Of a stretch of DNA of 64,000 nt, positions 17,795 through 25,381 are shown piece after piece. A program made the position numbers and the translations under genes. This DNA is from Promethearchaeota archaeon (GTDB lineage Archaea > Asgardarchaeota > Lokiarchaeia > Sigyniarchaeales > SOKP01). The stretch spans positions 1-64,000 of the forward strand of contig JAHPZE010000023.1 in assembly GCA_019058365.1 (NCBI GenBank), in the 5' to 3' direction. The notes beneath the pieces are model-generated. The model saw nothing but the letters and a program-made list of their open reading frames with translations. It ran no database searches and had not been told where the DNA came from. The number at the start of each line of letters is the position of its first letter. Position 1 is the stretch's first letter.

Positions 17795-19378
17795 TTAATC
17801 TTTAAGTGCCATAATCTTTCTTAATTCTTGCATTTTTTTTATTCCTTTGATTTTGAATTTCCCCGTTAACATTTTCATTAATATCCCCATTTTTGATATT
17901 TCCCCTCGACCAAAATCGAAAAATAATTCAGTATTACATGTTAATGAGGCATCAAAATCGAGACTTTTCAATAACTCTTTATCGCTTTTTATATGTTTTA
18001 CATCTAATTTTCCTTTGTCTATGGTTATCAAGGCAGCGTATTTTTGATCTATAAGATTATACAAGAGATTTAATTTTGTATTCTTATATAATTCTTTAAA
18101 TTTTTCAATTTGATTTATTGGTTCCATCTGTCTCCATAAAAAACCTGCAAGACCTCTTTTTACTTCAATTTTTGAAAATTTTAGTATTTTATCTTGATTT
18201 TTATTTTTCCACTCACTAAATGATTCTATTTTTGGCAATGTGAATTTCATCTCAGCTAAATTTTCGGCAATTGGTAATTTACCATAGGTATGAACAGCAG
18301 CAACGGCAGCATGAATATGATCAGAAGGGGTGTCTGCGGGAACATTTGAGAGGAGAATGATTAAATCATGATCTCGCGCAAAAGTATCTATATAACGCTT
18401 AACTGTATCAACTATTTTATTAATAGGTCCATCACGAATAAGTTTTGCGTATAAACCTGCTAAAATTGTCACTCTTTGACCTTTCTCTCGATATTTCGCT
18501 GTATATTCTCTAACTGGTTCTAATGGGTATTCATGCCAGCGTCCCGAAGTTAAAAATAAGACTGGTGCTCCTTGACTCGCGATTTCAACATCAAAACTAC
18601 CGTGTAGTATTTTAGGATCGAAATTTTCTATTCGTTCCTCACAGTATCCCCCACTACTATTCAAGGTTAATACTCCAAGTTTTTTAGTTTTTTGCATTAA
18701 TCTTTGATTATAAGGTACAACCCATTCCATCATTTCTTCAACTGATAAATTTGGTATGCTTGCCCAAGCATCTGATCCTGCTGCCATGAGAATATTAGTA
18801 GTTTCATTTAGTGCTTTAATATAAGGAACTGAAACATCATCGACAATAAATTCAAAAAGTTCATGAGCAAAATTTGGATTTCTCCTCATATCTTTAATAA
18901 GCGCAGGAAACCCCCTTAATCCCACCGCCATGCTGAAAGGTGCACAGAAGACTATGGTACTAAAGCTATATTCCAAAGTAAGGTTCAATAATTCTGACAT
19001 AAAAGGAAATCTACCATCTTTATAAAAATTAATTTCTTTATTTTTTAATCTTGCTAAATCTCTTGGATTTTTAATAAGTGGGTTGCGAAAATCAATAGTA
19101 GGCATTGAATTTTCTCCATATATCATTTTACCTCCTAATGCTTCAATCTCCACATTATAAAGATCTAATCCTGGGGCTATAGCATCAAACCCATAATATC
19201 TTGATACCAGCACAGAAGCTTCAATATTTGTTTTAGCATCAAAATAAAATTTATTTGCAGGAATACCTGCTAATTTCATAGTATGATCATGCATTTGAGC
19301 CGTAATTTGCAGGCAACCCTTTTCAGATGCTTTTAAATCCCCAACTAACCCTTCTTTGAGCTTTGCTGGTTGAGACGT
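17795..19378 (-). CDS. uroporphyrinogen-decarboxylase-family methyltransferase with C-terminal SCP2-like domain, ACG start
   Basis: 527 aa from the start chosen. The first 390 residues or so are a URO-D fold of the MtaA/MtbA/CmuA type, which moves methyl groups between a substrate or cofactor and a corrinoid protein. The last 100 residues (dense around LTCNTELFFDF and MLTGKFKIKGIKKM) resemble an SCP2 sterol-carrier-type lipid-binding domain, an uncommon fusion. The first standard start is an ATG at 19294, but the frame is open and conserved-looking upstream (GDLKASEKGCLQITAQMHDH). GGAGG at 19388-19392 in the end of the upstream corrinoid gene is 9 bases from ACG at 19376-19378, which I take as the start. 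It is the partner of the corrinoid protein; substrate unknown. Confidence 0.8.
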   Translation of the reverse strand, partial: TSQPAKLKEGLVGDLKASEKGCLQITAQMHDHTMKLAGIPANKFYFDAKTNIEASVLVSRYYGFDAIAPGLDLYNVEIEALGGKMIYGENSMPTIDFRNPLIKNPRDLARLKNKEINFYKDGRFPFMSELLNLTLEYSFSTIVFCAPFSMAVGLRGFPALIKDMRRNPNFAHELFEFIVDDVSVPYIKALNETTNILMAAGSDAWASIPNLSVEEMMEWVVPYNQRLMQKTKKLGVLTLNSSGGYCEERIENFDPKILHGSFDVEIASQGAPVLFLTSGRWHEYPLEPVREYTAKYREKGQRVTILAGLYAKLIRDGPINKIVDTVKRYIDTFARDHDLIILLSNVPADTPSDHIHAAVAAVHTYGKLPIAENLAEMKFTLPKIESFSEWKNKNQDKILKFSKIEVKRGLAGFLWRQMEPINQIEKFKELYKNTKLNLLYNLIDQKYAALITIDKGKLDVKHIKSDKELLKSLDFDASLTCNTELFFDFGRGEISKMGILMKMLTGKFKIKGIKKMQELRKIMALKD

Positions 19379-19379
19379 G

Positions 19380-20027
19380 TTAACTTACCTCCATAATTTT
19401 TTTCACTTTTTCAACCGCATCAAAGGCATCTTTACCCCAGGCATCAGCTCCGATTTCATCGGCAAACTGTTGAGTTAAGGGTACTCCTCCTATTATTACT
19501 TTTAATTTATTTCTTAATCCTTCCGATTTTAATCTCTCAATAATAATTTTCATTTCTGACATTGTTGTTGTCATGTAACAACCTAATCCTAAAATGACAG
19601 GATTAATTTCTTTAACTTTGTCTATGAACGTATCTGTGGGAACATCTTCTCCCAAATCGATGACTTGATATCCAGCACTACGTAATGTGACAATCACCAG
19701 TATTTTTCCAAGATTATGCATATCTCCTGCTACTGTTCCTATTATAATCTTTCCTGCTTTTCCAACGTCTTCTGCACGTAAGAGCGGTTCTACTATCTCC
19801 ATTGCCATTCTAAAAGCTTCAGCACTTAAAATTACATCTGTCTGAAAATATTCGTTTTTTTTCCATAACTCTCCCGCTTTTTCAATCCCAACAACAATGC
19901 TTTTTTTAACTATGTCAATTGGACTAATTTTCTTTTTTAATGCTTTTTTGGTAAGACAAACCGCTTCTTCTTCATCTCCTTCTAACACTGCTCTCTTAAG
20001 CGCATCTAATAATTTATTGTCAACCAT
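19380..20027 (-). CDS. corrinoid-binding methyltransferase protein (MtbC/MtaC-like)
   Basis: 215 aa, a two-domain cobalamin-binding protein: an N-terminal helical cap (residues 1-88) and a Rossmann-like B12 domain. The lower-ligand motif is GDMHNLGK with His104, a variant of the usual D-x-H-D-I-G in which Asp-Ile is Asn-Leu; this may change the Co-His tuning. It accepts methyl from a substrate methyltransferase and donates it to the next enzyme. The downstream URO-D gene starts 1 base after its stop. Upstream lies a promoter with a candidate TetR site. No substrate-specific MttB/MtaB-type gene is present in the window. Confidence 0.9.
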   Translation of the reverse strand: MVDNKLLDALKRAVLEGDEEEAVCLTKKALKKKISPIDIVKKSIVVGIEKAGELWKKNEYFQTDVILSAEAFRMAMEIVEPLLRAEDVGKAGKIIIGTVAGDMHNLGKILVIVTLRSAGYQVIDLGEDVPTDTFIDKVKEINPVILGLGCYMTTTMSEMKIIIERLKSEGLRNKLKVIIGGVPLTQQFADEIGADAWGKDAFDAVEKVKKIMEVS

Positions 20028-20375
20028 ATTCTATCATTTATTAAATTAATTAGTATAATTATCTTCATAAAAATAAATCACAAGTCAGTATTTATACTTT
20101 GTGTTCATTATAAATTCCTTATGATAAACATGATTTCGCAAAGAAATTACACTGTATTTAAGAACAAATTTATTTAAATTTGCTTTATTCTTCCAATTTG
20201 TTCCTTAAAACAAAAATTGAGCTCTTTTTAAAAATTTTTTAAATTCTTAAATTATAACACTTATTTCCATAAGAATTGATTAGTTACAACATCCCTACAG
20301 TAAAAAAGTAGCACTATTTCAATTTGTTATTGATATTTAATCATGTAAATAAAAAATCTGAATTTGTGCCCTTAC
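20028..20375. other. convergent/intergenic region with promoter of the corrinoid operon
   Basis: About 350 bases between the corrinoid gene and the end of the TetR gene. It carries the promoter of the corrinoid operon, described separately, and otherwise AT-rich sequence without a gene. Confidence 0.5.
20084..20100 (-). promoter_or_regulatory. TATA box overlapping candidate TetR operator (corrinoid operon)
   Basis: On the minus strand this reads AAAGTATAAATACTGAC, with the near-palindromic core AGTAT-AA-ATACT covering a TATA-like box. The identical 17 bases occur at 21026-21042 next to the TetR gene. Its centre is about 65 bases upstream of the corrinoid gene start at 20027. Confidence 0.65.
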
Positions 20376-20960
20376 TTAATGTTTTCCAAGTATAAGCTTA
20401 ATGGATTTTACCCAAACATTTTGAACTTCCTTTTTTTCAGCTCCGAGGATCAAACTACCGATTAATCCTATCAAAAGGGCTATAATTGACATCGATTGAG
20501 AATGGATATCTATTTCATTTCCAAGAATTTCTTCTAATTTCATTTTTTCCATATAATTTGAAAGTGTCTCGATATTCTTATCATAATTTTCTTTAATTAT
20601 ATCTCTAATAAAAGCATCATGAGAAGATTCCGAGATAAATTCAAAACTTAATCTGAAATTATTCTTATGATCTGATAGAGCTCGATTAAAGAGACCCTCA
20701 AGACCATCTATTATTTTTTTATCTTTCAGTGAGGATACTATAATTTCATTTAGAGTTTCTTGCCATTTTTCGATTATTGCTTTGAAAAGTTCATATTTAC
20801 TCGGAAAATAAAGGTACAATGCACCCTTACTGATTCCTAGCTTCTTACCGATATCTTTCATGGTTGTTTTAGTATATCCTTTCTCTGAGAAAACCTGTAA
20901 AGCGGCTTCAATGATTTTCTTTTTTGCATGTTCTTTATATTCAGCAAAAACTTTGGGCAT
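20376..20960 (-). CDS. TetR/AcrR-family transcription regulator
   Basis: 194 aa. N-terminal TetR helix-turn-helix: AALQVFSEKGYTKTTMKDIG then KKLGISKGALYLYFPSKYEL, textbook for the family; the C-terminal helical ligand domain is variable. I choose the ATG at 20960 (MPKVFAEYKEH) because the upstream stretch from an ATG at 21053 is promoter sequence. It is divergent from the TauE-like exporter gene and lies next to the corrinoid operon. Identical 17-base palindromic sites before both of those transcription units suggest it represses both; the inducer is unknown but could be the methylated substrate or a sulfur compound. Confidence 0.9.
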   Translation of the reverse strand: MPKVFAEYKEHAKKKIIEAALQVFSEKGYTKTTMKDIGKKLGISKGALYLYFPSKYELFKAIIEKWQETLNEIIVSSLKDKKIIDGLEGLFNRALSDHKNNFRLSFEFISESSHDAFIRDIIKENYDKNIETLSNYMEKMKLEEILGNEIDIHSQSMSIIALLIGLIGSLILGAEKKEVQNVWVKSIKLILGKH

Positions 20961-21025
20961 ATGTATCACATAGGATGAATCAAGATAATTTATAAAGTTA
21001 TTCACGAGGTTTTTAAAGTGAATGA

Positions 21026-21042
21026 AAAGTATAAATACTGAC
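21026..21042 (+). promoter_or_regulatory. TATA box overlapping candidate TetR operator (exporter/regulator)
   Basis: AAAGTATAAATACTGAC, identical to the minus-strand site upstream of the corrinoid operon. The TATA core is about 24-30 bases from the exporter ATG at 21061, so that transcript would be leaderless. An additional ATTCAC...GTGAAT inverted repeat (21000-21005 and 21019-21024) flanks it. Confidence 0.65.
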
Positions 21043-21060
21043 CAATGATTCATTTTTATT

Positions 21061-21858
21061 ATGTCTGAAACATTAATTATTTACATCTTCTTACCAATTA
21101 TAGGTTTTTTTATAGGATTATTGGTAACTATGTGGGGAGCGGGAGGTGGTGGCTTATATGTCCCTATTCTAATACTCCTTTTTGGTATTGAACCACAGAT
21201 AGCTATAGCAACATCACTTATAACTATCATACCTGTTACCTTAATAGGTTCTGCAAGTCACTGGAAAGAGAGAAATGTAAATGTGAAAGTTGGATTAATT
21301 TTCGCAACGGGAGGTCTTGTAGGCGCTTTATTAGGTACATATTTATCTAATCTCATTCCGGGTCCTACTCTCGAGAAAATCATAGCTTTTTTTCTAATAG
21401 GAATTAGTATCCTGATGTTATTTGGAGGAAAGGGGAAAATTGATAAAGTTCAGAAAAAAGATTTATCAGAACCCATACCTAAAATTAATAGAAAAACAAT
21501 TTTCATTGGTATAACATTTGGTTTTGTTTCAGGATTAATGTCGGGTCTTGCGGGATTGAGTGGATCGCCACCAATCATAGGAGGGTTATATCTTTTGAAT
21601 TATCCATTAGAAACAGTTGTAGGAACATCAGTTTTTATAACATTGTTTAATGCTACTTTTGCTGCAATTGGTTATGGATGGTTTGGTCAATTTAATCTAA
21701 TTATTACTTTGTTGCTTGGTCTAGGAGCGTCAATGGGAGCATTCATAGGACCAAAAGTATTAAATAAAATCAAAGGAAGAAAGCTTGAGAAAATATATAT
21801 GCCCACATTTGTGGCTGTAATGATAATAATGGGAGTCATGTTGCTGTTAGATATTTAA
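21061..21858 (+). CDS. TauE/SafE (TSUP) family permease
   Basis: 265 aa with eight hydrophobic segments in two halves, each with the family hallmark (GFFIGLLVTMWGAGGG at 16-31 and GFVSGLMSGLAGLSGSPP at about 155-172). TSUP proteins move sulfite, sulfoacetate, taurine-derived or other organic anions. Its promoter shares the TetR site with the corrinoid operon, so it may export or import the substrate or product of that methyltransferase system; this is inference. The transcript appears leaderless. Confidence 0.9.
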   Translation: MSETLIIYIFLPIIGFFIGLLVTMWGAGGGGLYVPILILLFGIEPQIAIATSLITIIPVTLIGSASHWKERNVNVKVGLIFATGGLVGALLGTYLSNLIPGPTLEKIIAFFLIGISILMLFGGKGKIDKVQKKDLSEPIPKINRKTIFIGITFGFVSGLMSGLAGLSGSPPIIGGLYLLNYPLETVVGTSVFITLFNATFAAIGYGWFGQFNLIITLLLGLGASMGAFIGPKVLNKIKGRKLEKIYMPTFVAVMIIMGVMLLLDI

Positions 21859-21961
21859 TAATGATATATAGATTATTGATCTATAGATTATTAATAATAG
21901 AAATGCTAACTGTAATATTATTGACCTTAATCTATCAAATATTAAAAACAATTCTTTTATA

Positions 21962-22261
21962 AGGTTAGCATAAATGACTTTATCGTCGATAAATTCTTTT
22001 TTCTCCTCATGATTTCCCTCAATCGTATCATAAACAATCATGAATTCTTCCCATAAAGCAACATCAAACCACAACCTTCATTATAGAGAGTTCTTACTAT
22101 TTTTGATTCGGGATTAGCTTTTATTACATAAAATGGTTTTACATCAGGGAGATACTTGCAGAATTTATAATAGTTCGCTTTTATCGAGTCATGAGCAATA
22201 AAAATCAAGGGAGTACCATTTGCATTCACTAGGTCTAATAGAGTTGATTTATCAATCATTT
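21962..22261 (-). pseudogene. 5' relic of ornithine decarboxylase-like gene
   Basis: The first 100 codons of an ornithine-decarboxylase-like gene (MIDKSTLLDLVN, then VIKANPESKIV with the PLP-lysine) closely matching the intact copy at 16098-17240. A one-base deletion near 22070 shifts the frame and the remaining three quarters are gone. It faces the intact reductive-dehalogenase-like gene, mirroring copy A in which the decarboxylase is intact and the reductase broken. Confidence 0.88.
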
Positions 22262-22331
22262 TCTAACATGTTAATTTTTAATGAATTTAATGGTCCATGG
22301 TTAAAATCTTTTTTAATTGAGCAAACTATGA

Positions 22332-22348
22332 TTTAAACGTGGTTTAAA
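22332..22348. promoter_or_regulatory. inverted repeat in divergent promoter (copy B)
   Basis: TTTAAAC-GTG-GTTTAAA, a perfect 7-base inverted repeat. Counterparts are at 17308-17324 (imperfect) and 29953-29969 (TTTAAAT-GTG-GTTTAAT). A candidate site for a dimeric regulator of the decarboxylase/reductase pair. Confidence 0.5.
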
Positions 22349-22464
22349 TAAGGTACGACTGAGCTAAACGATAGATATTTTTCCTAATGTTTTTACAAAA
22401 TAAAATGTTTCTTCATTTAATCTAAAAGAAAAGATTACAACAAACGGGTGTAAGAGTGGTTTTT

Positions 22465-23394
22465 ATGAAGACTAAATTTTTGGAAAAACAGATGCGTAAA
22501 CGGGTATTCAGAGCTATGCAAGATTATAGAAAAAATACTCAAGAAACGATTAAAGCCTTACCAGAATCGCCAGAATTTGGATTCTTTACATGGTTTAGAA
22601 TTTTTCAGGAGAAGAATATTAAAGCTAAAATTAGAATATCGATTCGGGCTTTACCCTATGTCCTAAGAGCGATATTAGGTATCCGAAAATCCTTCAAAAG
22701 CCTTAAGAAAAATCCAAAAAATGCCTTAACTTCAATTACTACAGAAGATTTGCATGAATTAGAAGAATATGCGAAGTCTCTCGATGTAGATAAAATAGGA
22801 TATACGAAGCTTACGCCCGAGCTTATACTTGAAAGCCAAGAACTTTTGTATGATAATATAATTGTATTGATAAAGGAGATGGATAAAAATCTCATAGCGC
22901 TTGCACCTCATAAAAAAACCATGGTAATGATTATGAAAACATATTATCAGATGGGTAAGCAAGCTAATAAGATTGCTAAATTTTTACGTAAAAAAGGGTA
23001 TAGTTGCCATGCAGGTCCTGCTCTTGGAGGGTTATCTTTATATCCTGTACTTGCTCAAAGAGCAGATTTAGGGGCGATCGGACGGCATGGGTTATTAATT
23101 ACCCCCGAATTTGGGCCTAGACAGCGTATCGCAGTGATATATACAAACATTACTAATCTTCCCATCGCCAAGTCTAATTCTTATGGGTGGATTCCTGAGT
23201 TTTGCAAAAAATGCGTGAGATGTATGGAAGCTTGCCCTACAAAAGCAATTTACGATACACCCATTCAAAAGGCTCATGGAAGGTTAACCCATATCGATGT
23301 GGAAAAATGTGCACAAGGGTTCCTTAATTATGGGTGTAGTATATGTATAAAAGAATGTACCTTTAATAAAAATCCTCCCGAAAAGATGAGGTAA
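22465..23394 (+). CDS. reductive-dehalogenase/QueG-like 4Fe-4S protein
   Basis: 309 aa. The C-terminal half matches the RdhA/epoxyqueuosine-reductase type: GGLSLYPVLAQRADLGAIGR, HGLLITPEFGPRQRIAVIYT, then two 4Fe-4S motifs (C247-x2-C250-x2-C253-x3-CP, and C282...C291-x2-C294-x3-C298, the second spaced). There is no Tat signal and the N-terminal half is unlike that of dehalogenases, so this is a cytosolic member, perhaps corrinoid-dependent. I choose ATG 22465 over an upstream GTG (22456) because its relic copy keeps the same ATG. Function unknown; not a proven dehalogenase. Confidence 0.8.
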   Translation: MKTKFLEKQMRKRVFRAMQDYRKNTQETIKALPESPEFGFFTWFRIFQEKNIKAKIRISIRALPYVLRAILGIRKSFKSLKKNPKNALTSITTEDLHELEEYAKSLDVDKIGYTKLTPELILESQELLYDNIIVLIKEMDKNLIALAPHKKTMVMIMKTYYQMGKQANKIAKFLRKKGYSCHAGPALGGLSLYPVLAQRADLGAIGRHGLLITPEFGPRQRIAVIYTNITNLPIAKSNSYGWIPEFCKKCVRCMEACPTKAIYDTPIQKAHGRLTHIDVEKCAQGFLNYGCSICIKECTFNKNPPEKMR

Positions 23395-23657
23395 ATTTCT
23401 TTCTTTTCAAACGAAGATTTTTTCCTTTAATTCATAGGACAAAATAGAAAAAAGTTGAAATGCTTTATATTTATATTATTTTCCATTAATTTCCAAGAAA
23501 AAAATGAAAAACTAATTAATTCTTTACAATATATTTAAATATCCGACTTTTTATGGGTAGTATTACTTAATATTTTGTTAAAAAAGGTATATTAGGCGAT
23601 ATTATACTTTAAAGAGAAACATAATAAAAAGCTTAGAAGAGACTGGATAGGATTAAA

Positions 23658-24212
23658 ATGTATGAAGCAATTTTAAAAACCGTCATTTTGGGTGATGTAG
23701 GTACTGGTAAGACAACATTATTAAAAAGATTTATTAATAATGTATTTGATTCAAATTGTATGAGGACAATTGGAGTTGACTTCCAAACTAAGGACTTTAA
23801 TCTTAATGGAAAGGAATTAAAATTAATGATTTGGGATTTCGCCGGGCAACAAAGATTTAGTTATATGTTTCCTGAATACTTAAATGGTGCTTTGGGAGGC
23901 ATTTTGATGTATGATATCACAAATTACGCTTCCTTTTATCATATTGGCAAGTGGTTATCACTAATACAAGAAAATAATCAAAAATTTCCAATTATATTAC
24001 TTGGTACTAAGTTGGATTTAGATAGTTTTAGAGAAATTCCTCATGAAGTTGGAGTGAGGGTTGCTAAATCGTTGGGTTTAAACGGATTTATTGAATGTTC
24101 TAGTAAAACTGGTGAGAATATAGAGCTGCTATTCGAAACATTAATGCAATTAATGTTAAATAACGCTTTAATCAACGAAAGAGAAATAATAGAACTTGAA
24201 GAAATGTGTTGA
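23658..24212 (+). CDS. Rab/Ras-like small GTPase
   Basis: 184 aa, a single GTPase domain with all motifs: GDVGTGKT (12-19), switch I Thr37, WDFAGQ (Gln64 present) at 59-64, GTKLD (116-120) and SSK (148-150). The intact Gln suggests normal hydrolysis. The C-terminus ends EEMC, with a cysteine as the very last residue; whether this is lipidated is unknown. A different, more degenerate GTPase follows 330 bases downstream. Asgard genomes carry very many such GTPases, thought to act in membrane or cytoskeletal control. Confidence 0.93.
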   Translation: MYEAILKTVILGDVGTGKTTLLKRFINNVFDSNCMRTIGVDFQTKDFNLNGKELKLMIWDFAGQQRFSYMFPEYLNGALGGILMYDITNYASFYHIGKWLSLIQENNQKFPIILLGTKLDLDSFREIPHEVGVRVAKSLGLNGFIECSSKTGENIELLFETLMQLMLNNALINEREIIELEEMC

Positions 24213-24546
24213 AATTTTAAATTTGAAAGCACTTAGATAAATTATAATTTAGAATTTGTCTGTTTTTGTTCTGGGTGTAATCTTGTTTATTTTAGCCTTG
24301 AGTTCAGCAATTTCTATATAAAAATGAACTTTGGTTTATTTTTTATGGAAATATTATATTGTCTGAATTAATATCATCTAGAAAAAACTAATGAGTTATA
24401 TGTCATCTTAATAAAATAGGAATTATCTATAAGTTCTTATAAAAGTATAATATTGAATTGAATGTGAAATATATATAGTTAGATTTTTTTGTCAATAATT
24501 GGGAAAGCTAAAATACCCAATGTAAATATTTCTTTATTGTGAAAAG
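24213..24546. other. AT-rich intergenic region, no gene seen
   Basis: About 330 bases between the two GTPase genes; many stops in every frame and no recognisable RNA. A TATA-rich stretch near 24465-24480 could be the promoter of the second GTPase. Confidence 0.45.
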
Positions 24547-25068
24547 ATGTCAAATTTTAAATTAAAAGTGTTACTCACAGGTGCGGAAACAGCAGGCAAA
24601 ACACATTTAATTCAGAAAATCACAAAAAATAAATTTCAAACGAATTATAAACTAACCGTAGGGGTTGATATCCTCACAAAAGATGTTGAATTTAAACAGG
24701 GAGAAACTGCAACGTTAAGTATTTGGGATATAGGAAACCAAGAACGTTTTAAATTTATCCGTCGTGCGTTTTATAAAGGATCAGCTGGCGCATTATTAAT
24801 TTTTGATTTAACACGCGAACAGACATTAATTGAAATAAGAAAATTGTTTACAGAAATTAAAAAATTGGTAGGTTCTATTCCTTTTGTTTTAATCGGAAAT
24901 AATATTCAATCAAATAATCTGAAAGATAAAGCAATAATCAGCAAAAATGCTCGAGAATTTGCTAAAAATGAGGGAGGGATCTATATTGAAACATCTCCGA
25001 CCAATATCGATGTTCTTGAAGGGGTAGTTCGTAATTTTACTCGTAAAATTATAGAATCAAGGGCATAG
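24547..25068 (+). CDS. small GTPase with degenerate switch II and G4 motifs
   Basis: 173 aa Ras-like domain. The P-loop GAETAGKT (12-19) and switch I Thr37 are intact, but the Walker B/switch II segment is WDIGNQERF, in which the invariant Gly of D-x-x-G is Asn, and the base-recognition loop is GNNIQSN, lacking the NKxD lysine and aspartate. It may bind nucleotide weakly, use another nucleotide, or act as a pseudo-GTPase. It is immediately downstream of a normal GTPase on the same strand, so a regulatory pair is possible. Confidence 0.85.
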   Translation: MSNFKLKVLLTGAETAGKTHLIQKITKNKFQTNYKLTVGVDILTKDVEFKQGETATLSIWDIGNQERFKFIRRAFYKGSAGALLIFDLTREQTLIEIRKLFTEIKKLVGSIPFVLIGNNIQSNNLKDKAIISKNAREFAKNEGGIYIETSPTNIDVLEGVVRNFTRKIIESRA

Positions 25069-25378
25069 ATTAATTATAATTCTCAATCTCATCATGCTGT
25101 GTAATAGCTTAAACACTTGTTATATGAGTATTCTATCAGGTTCTGTAAAATGTGTACATAAAAAAAGTTAATAAGGCAGCGTCAAAAAGAACAAGGAAAA
25201 TTGAGAAGATTTACTATTTTTACCTTTAAAATATTTAGATTTGGAATAAGGCATGTTAGAAATATAAAAATAAAAGGATTTATATTTTTAAGATTAATTC
25301 ATAAATAAATATTTATTAAAACAACTTATAGTTATTAACGCTAATTAAATTAATTCTAATTAAATCAAGCGGAGCAAT
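25069..25378. other. AT-rich intergenic region, no gene seen
   Basis: About 310 bases before the beta-helix protein gene. I see no coding frame or RNA. GGAG at 25371-25374 is the Shine-Dalgarno of the next gene. Confidence 0.45.
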
Positions 25379-25381
25379 GTG

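Noticed and set aside
22465..23394. Claim of a true respiratory reductive dehalogenase
   Set aside because: No Tat signal or dehalogenase anchor gene; only the core and Fe-S motifs match.
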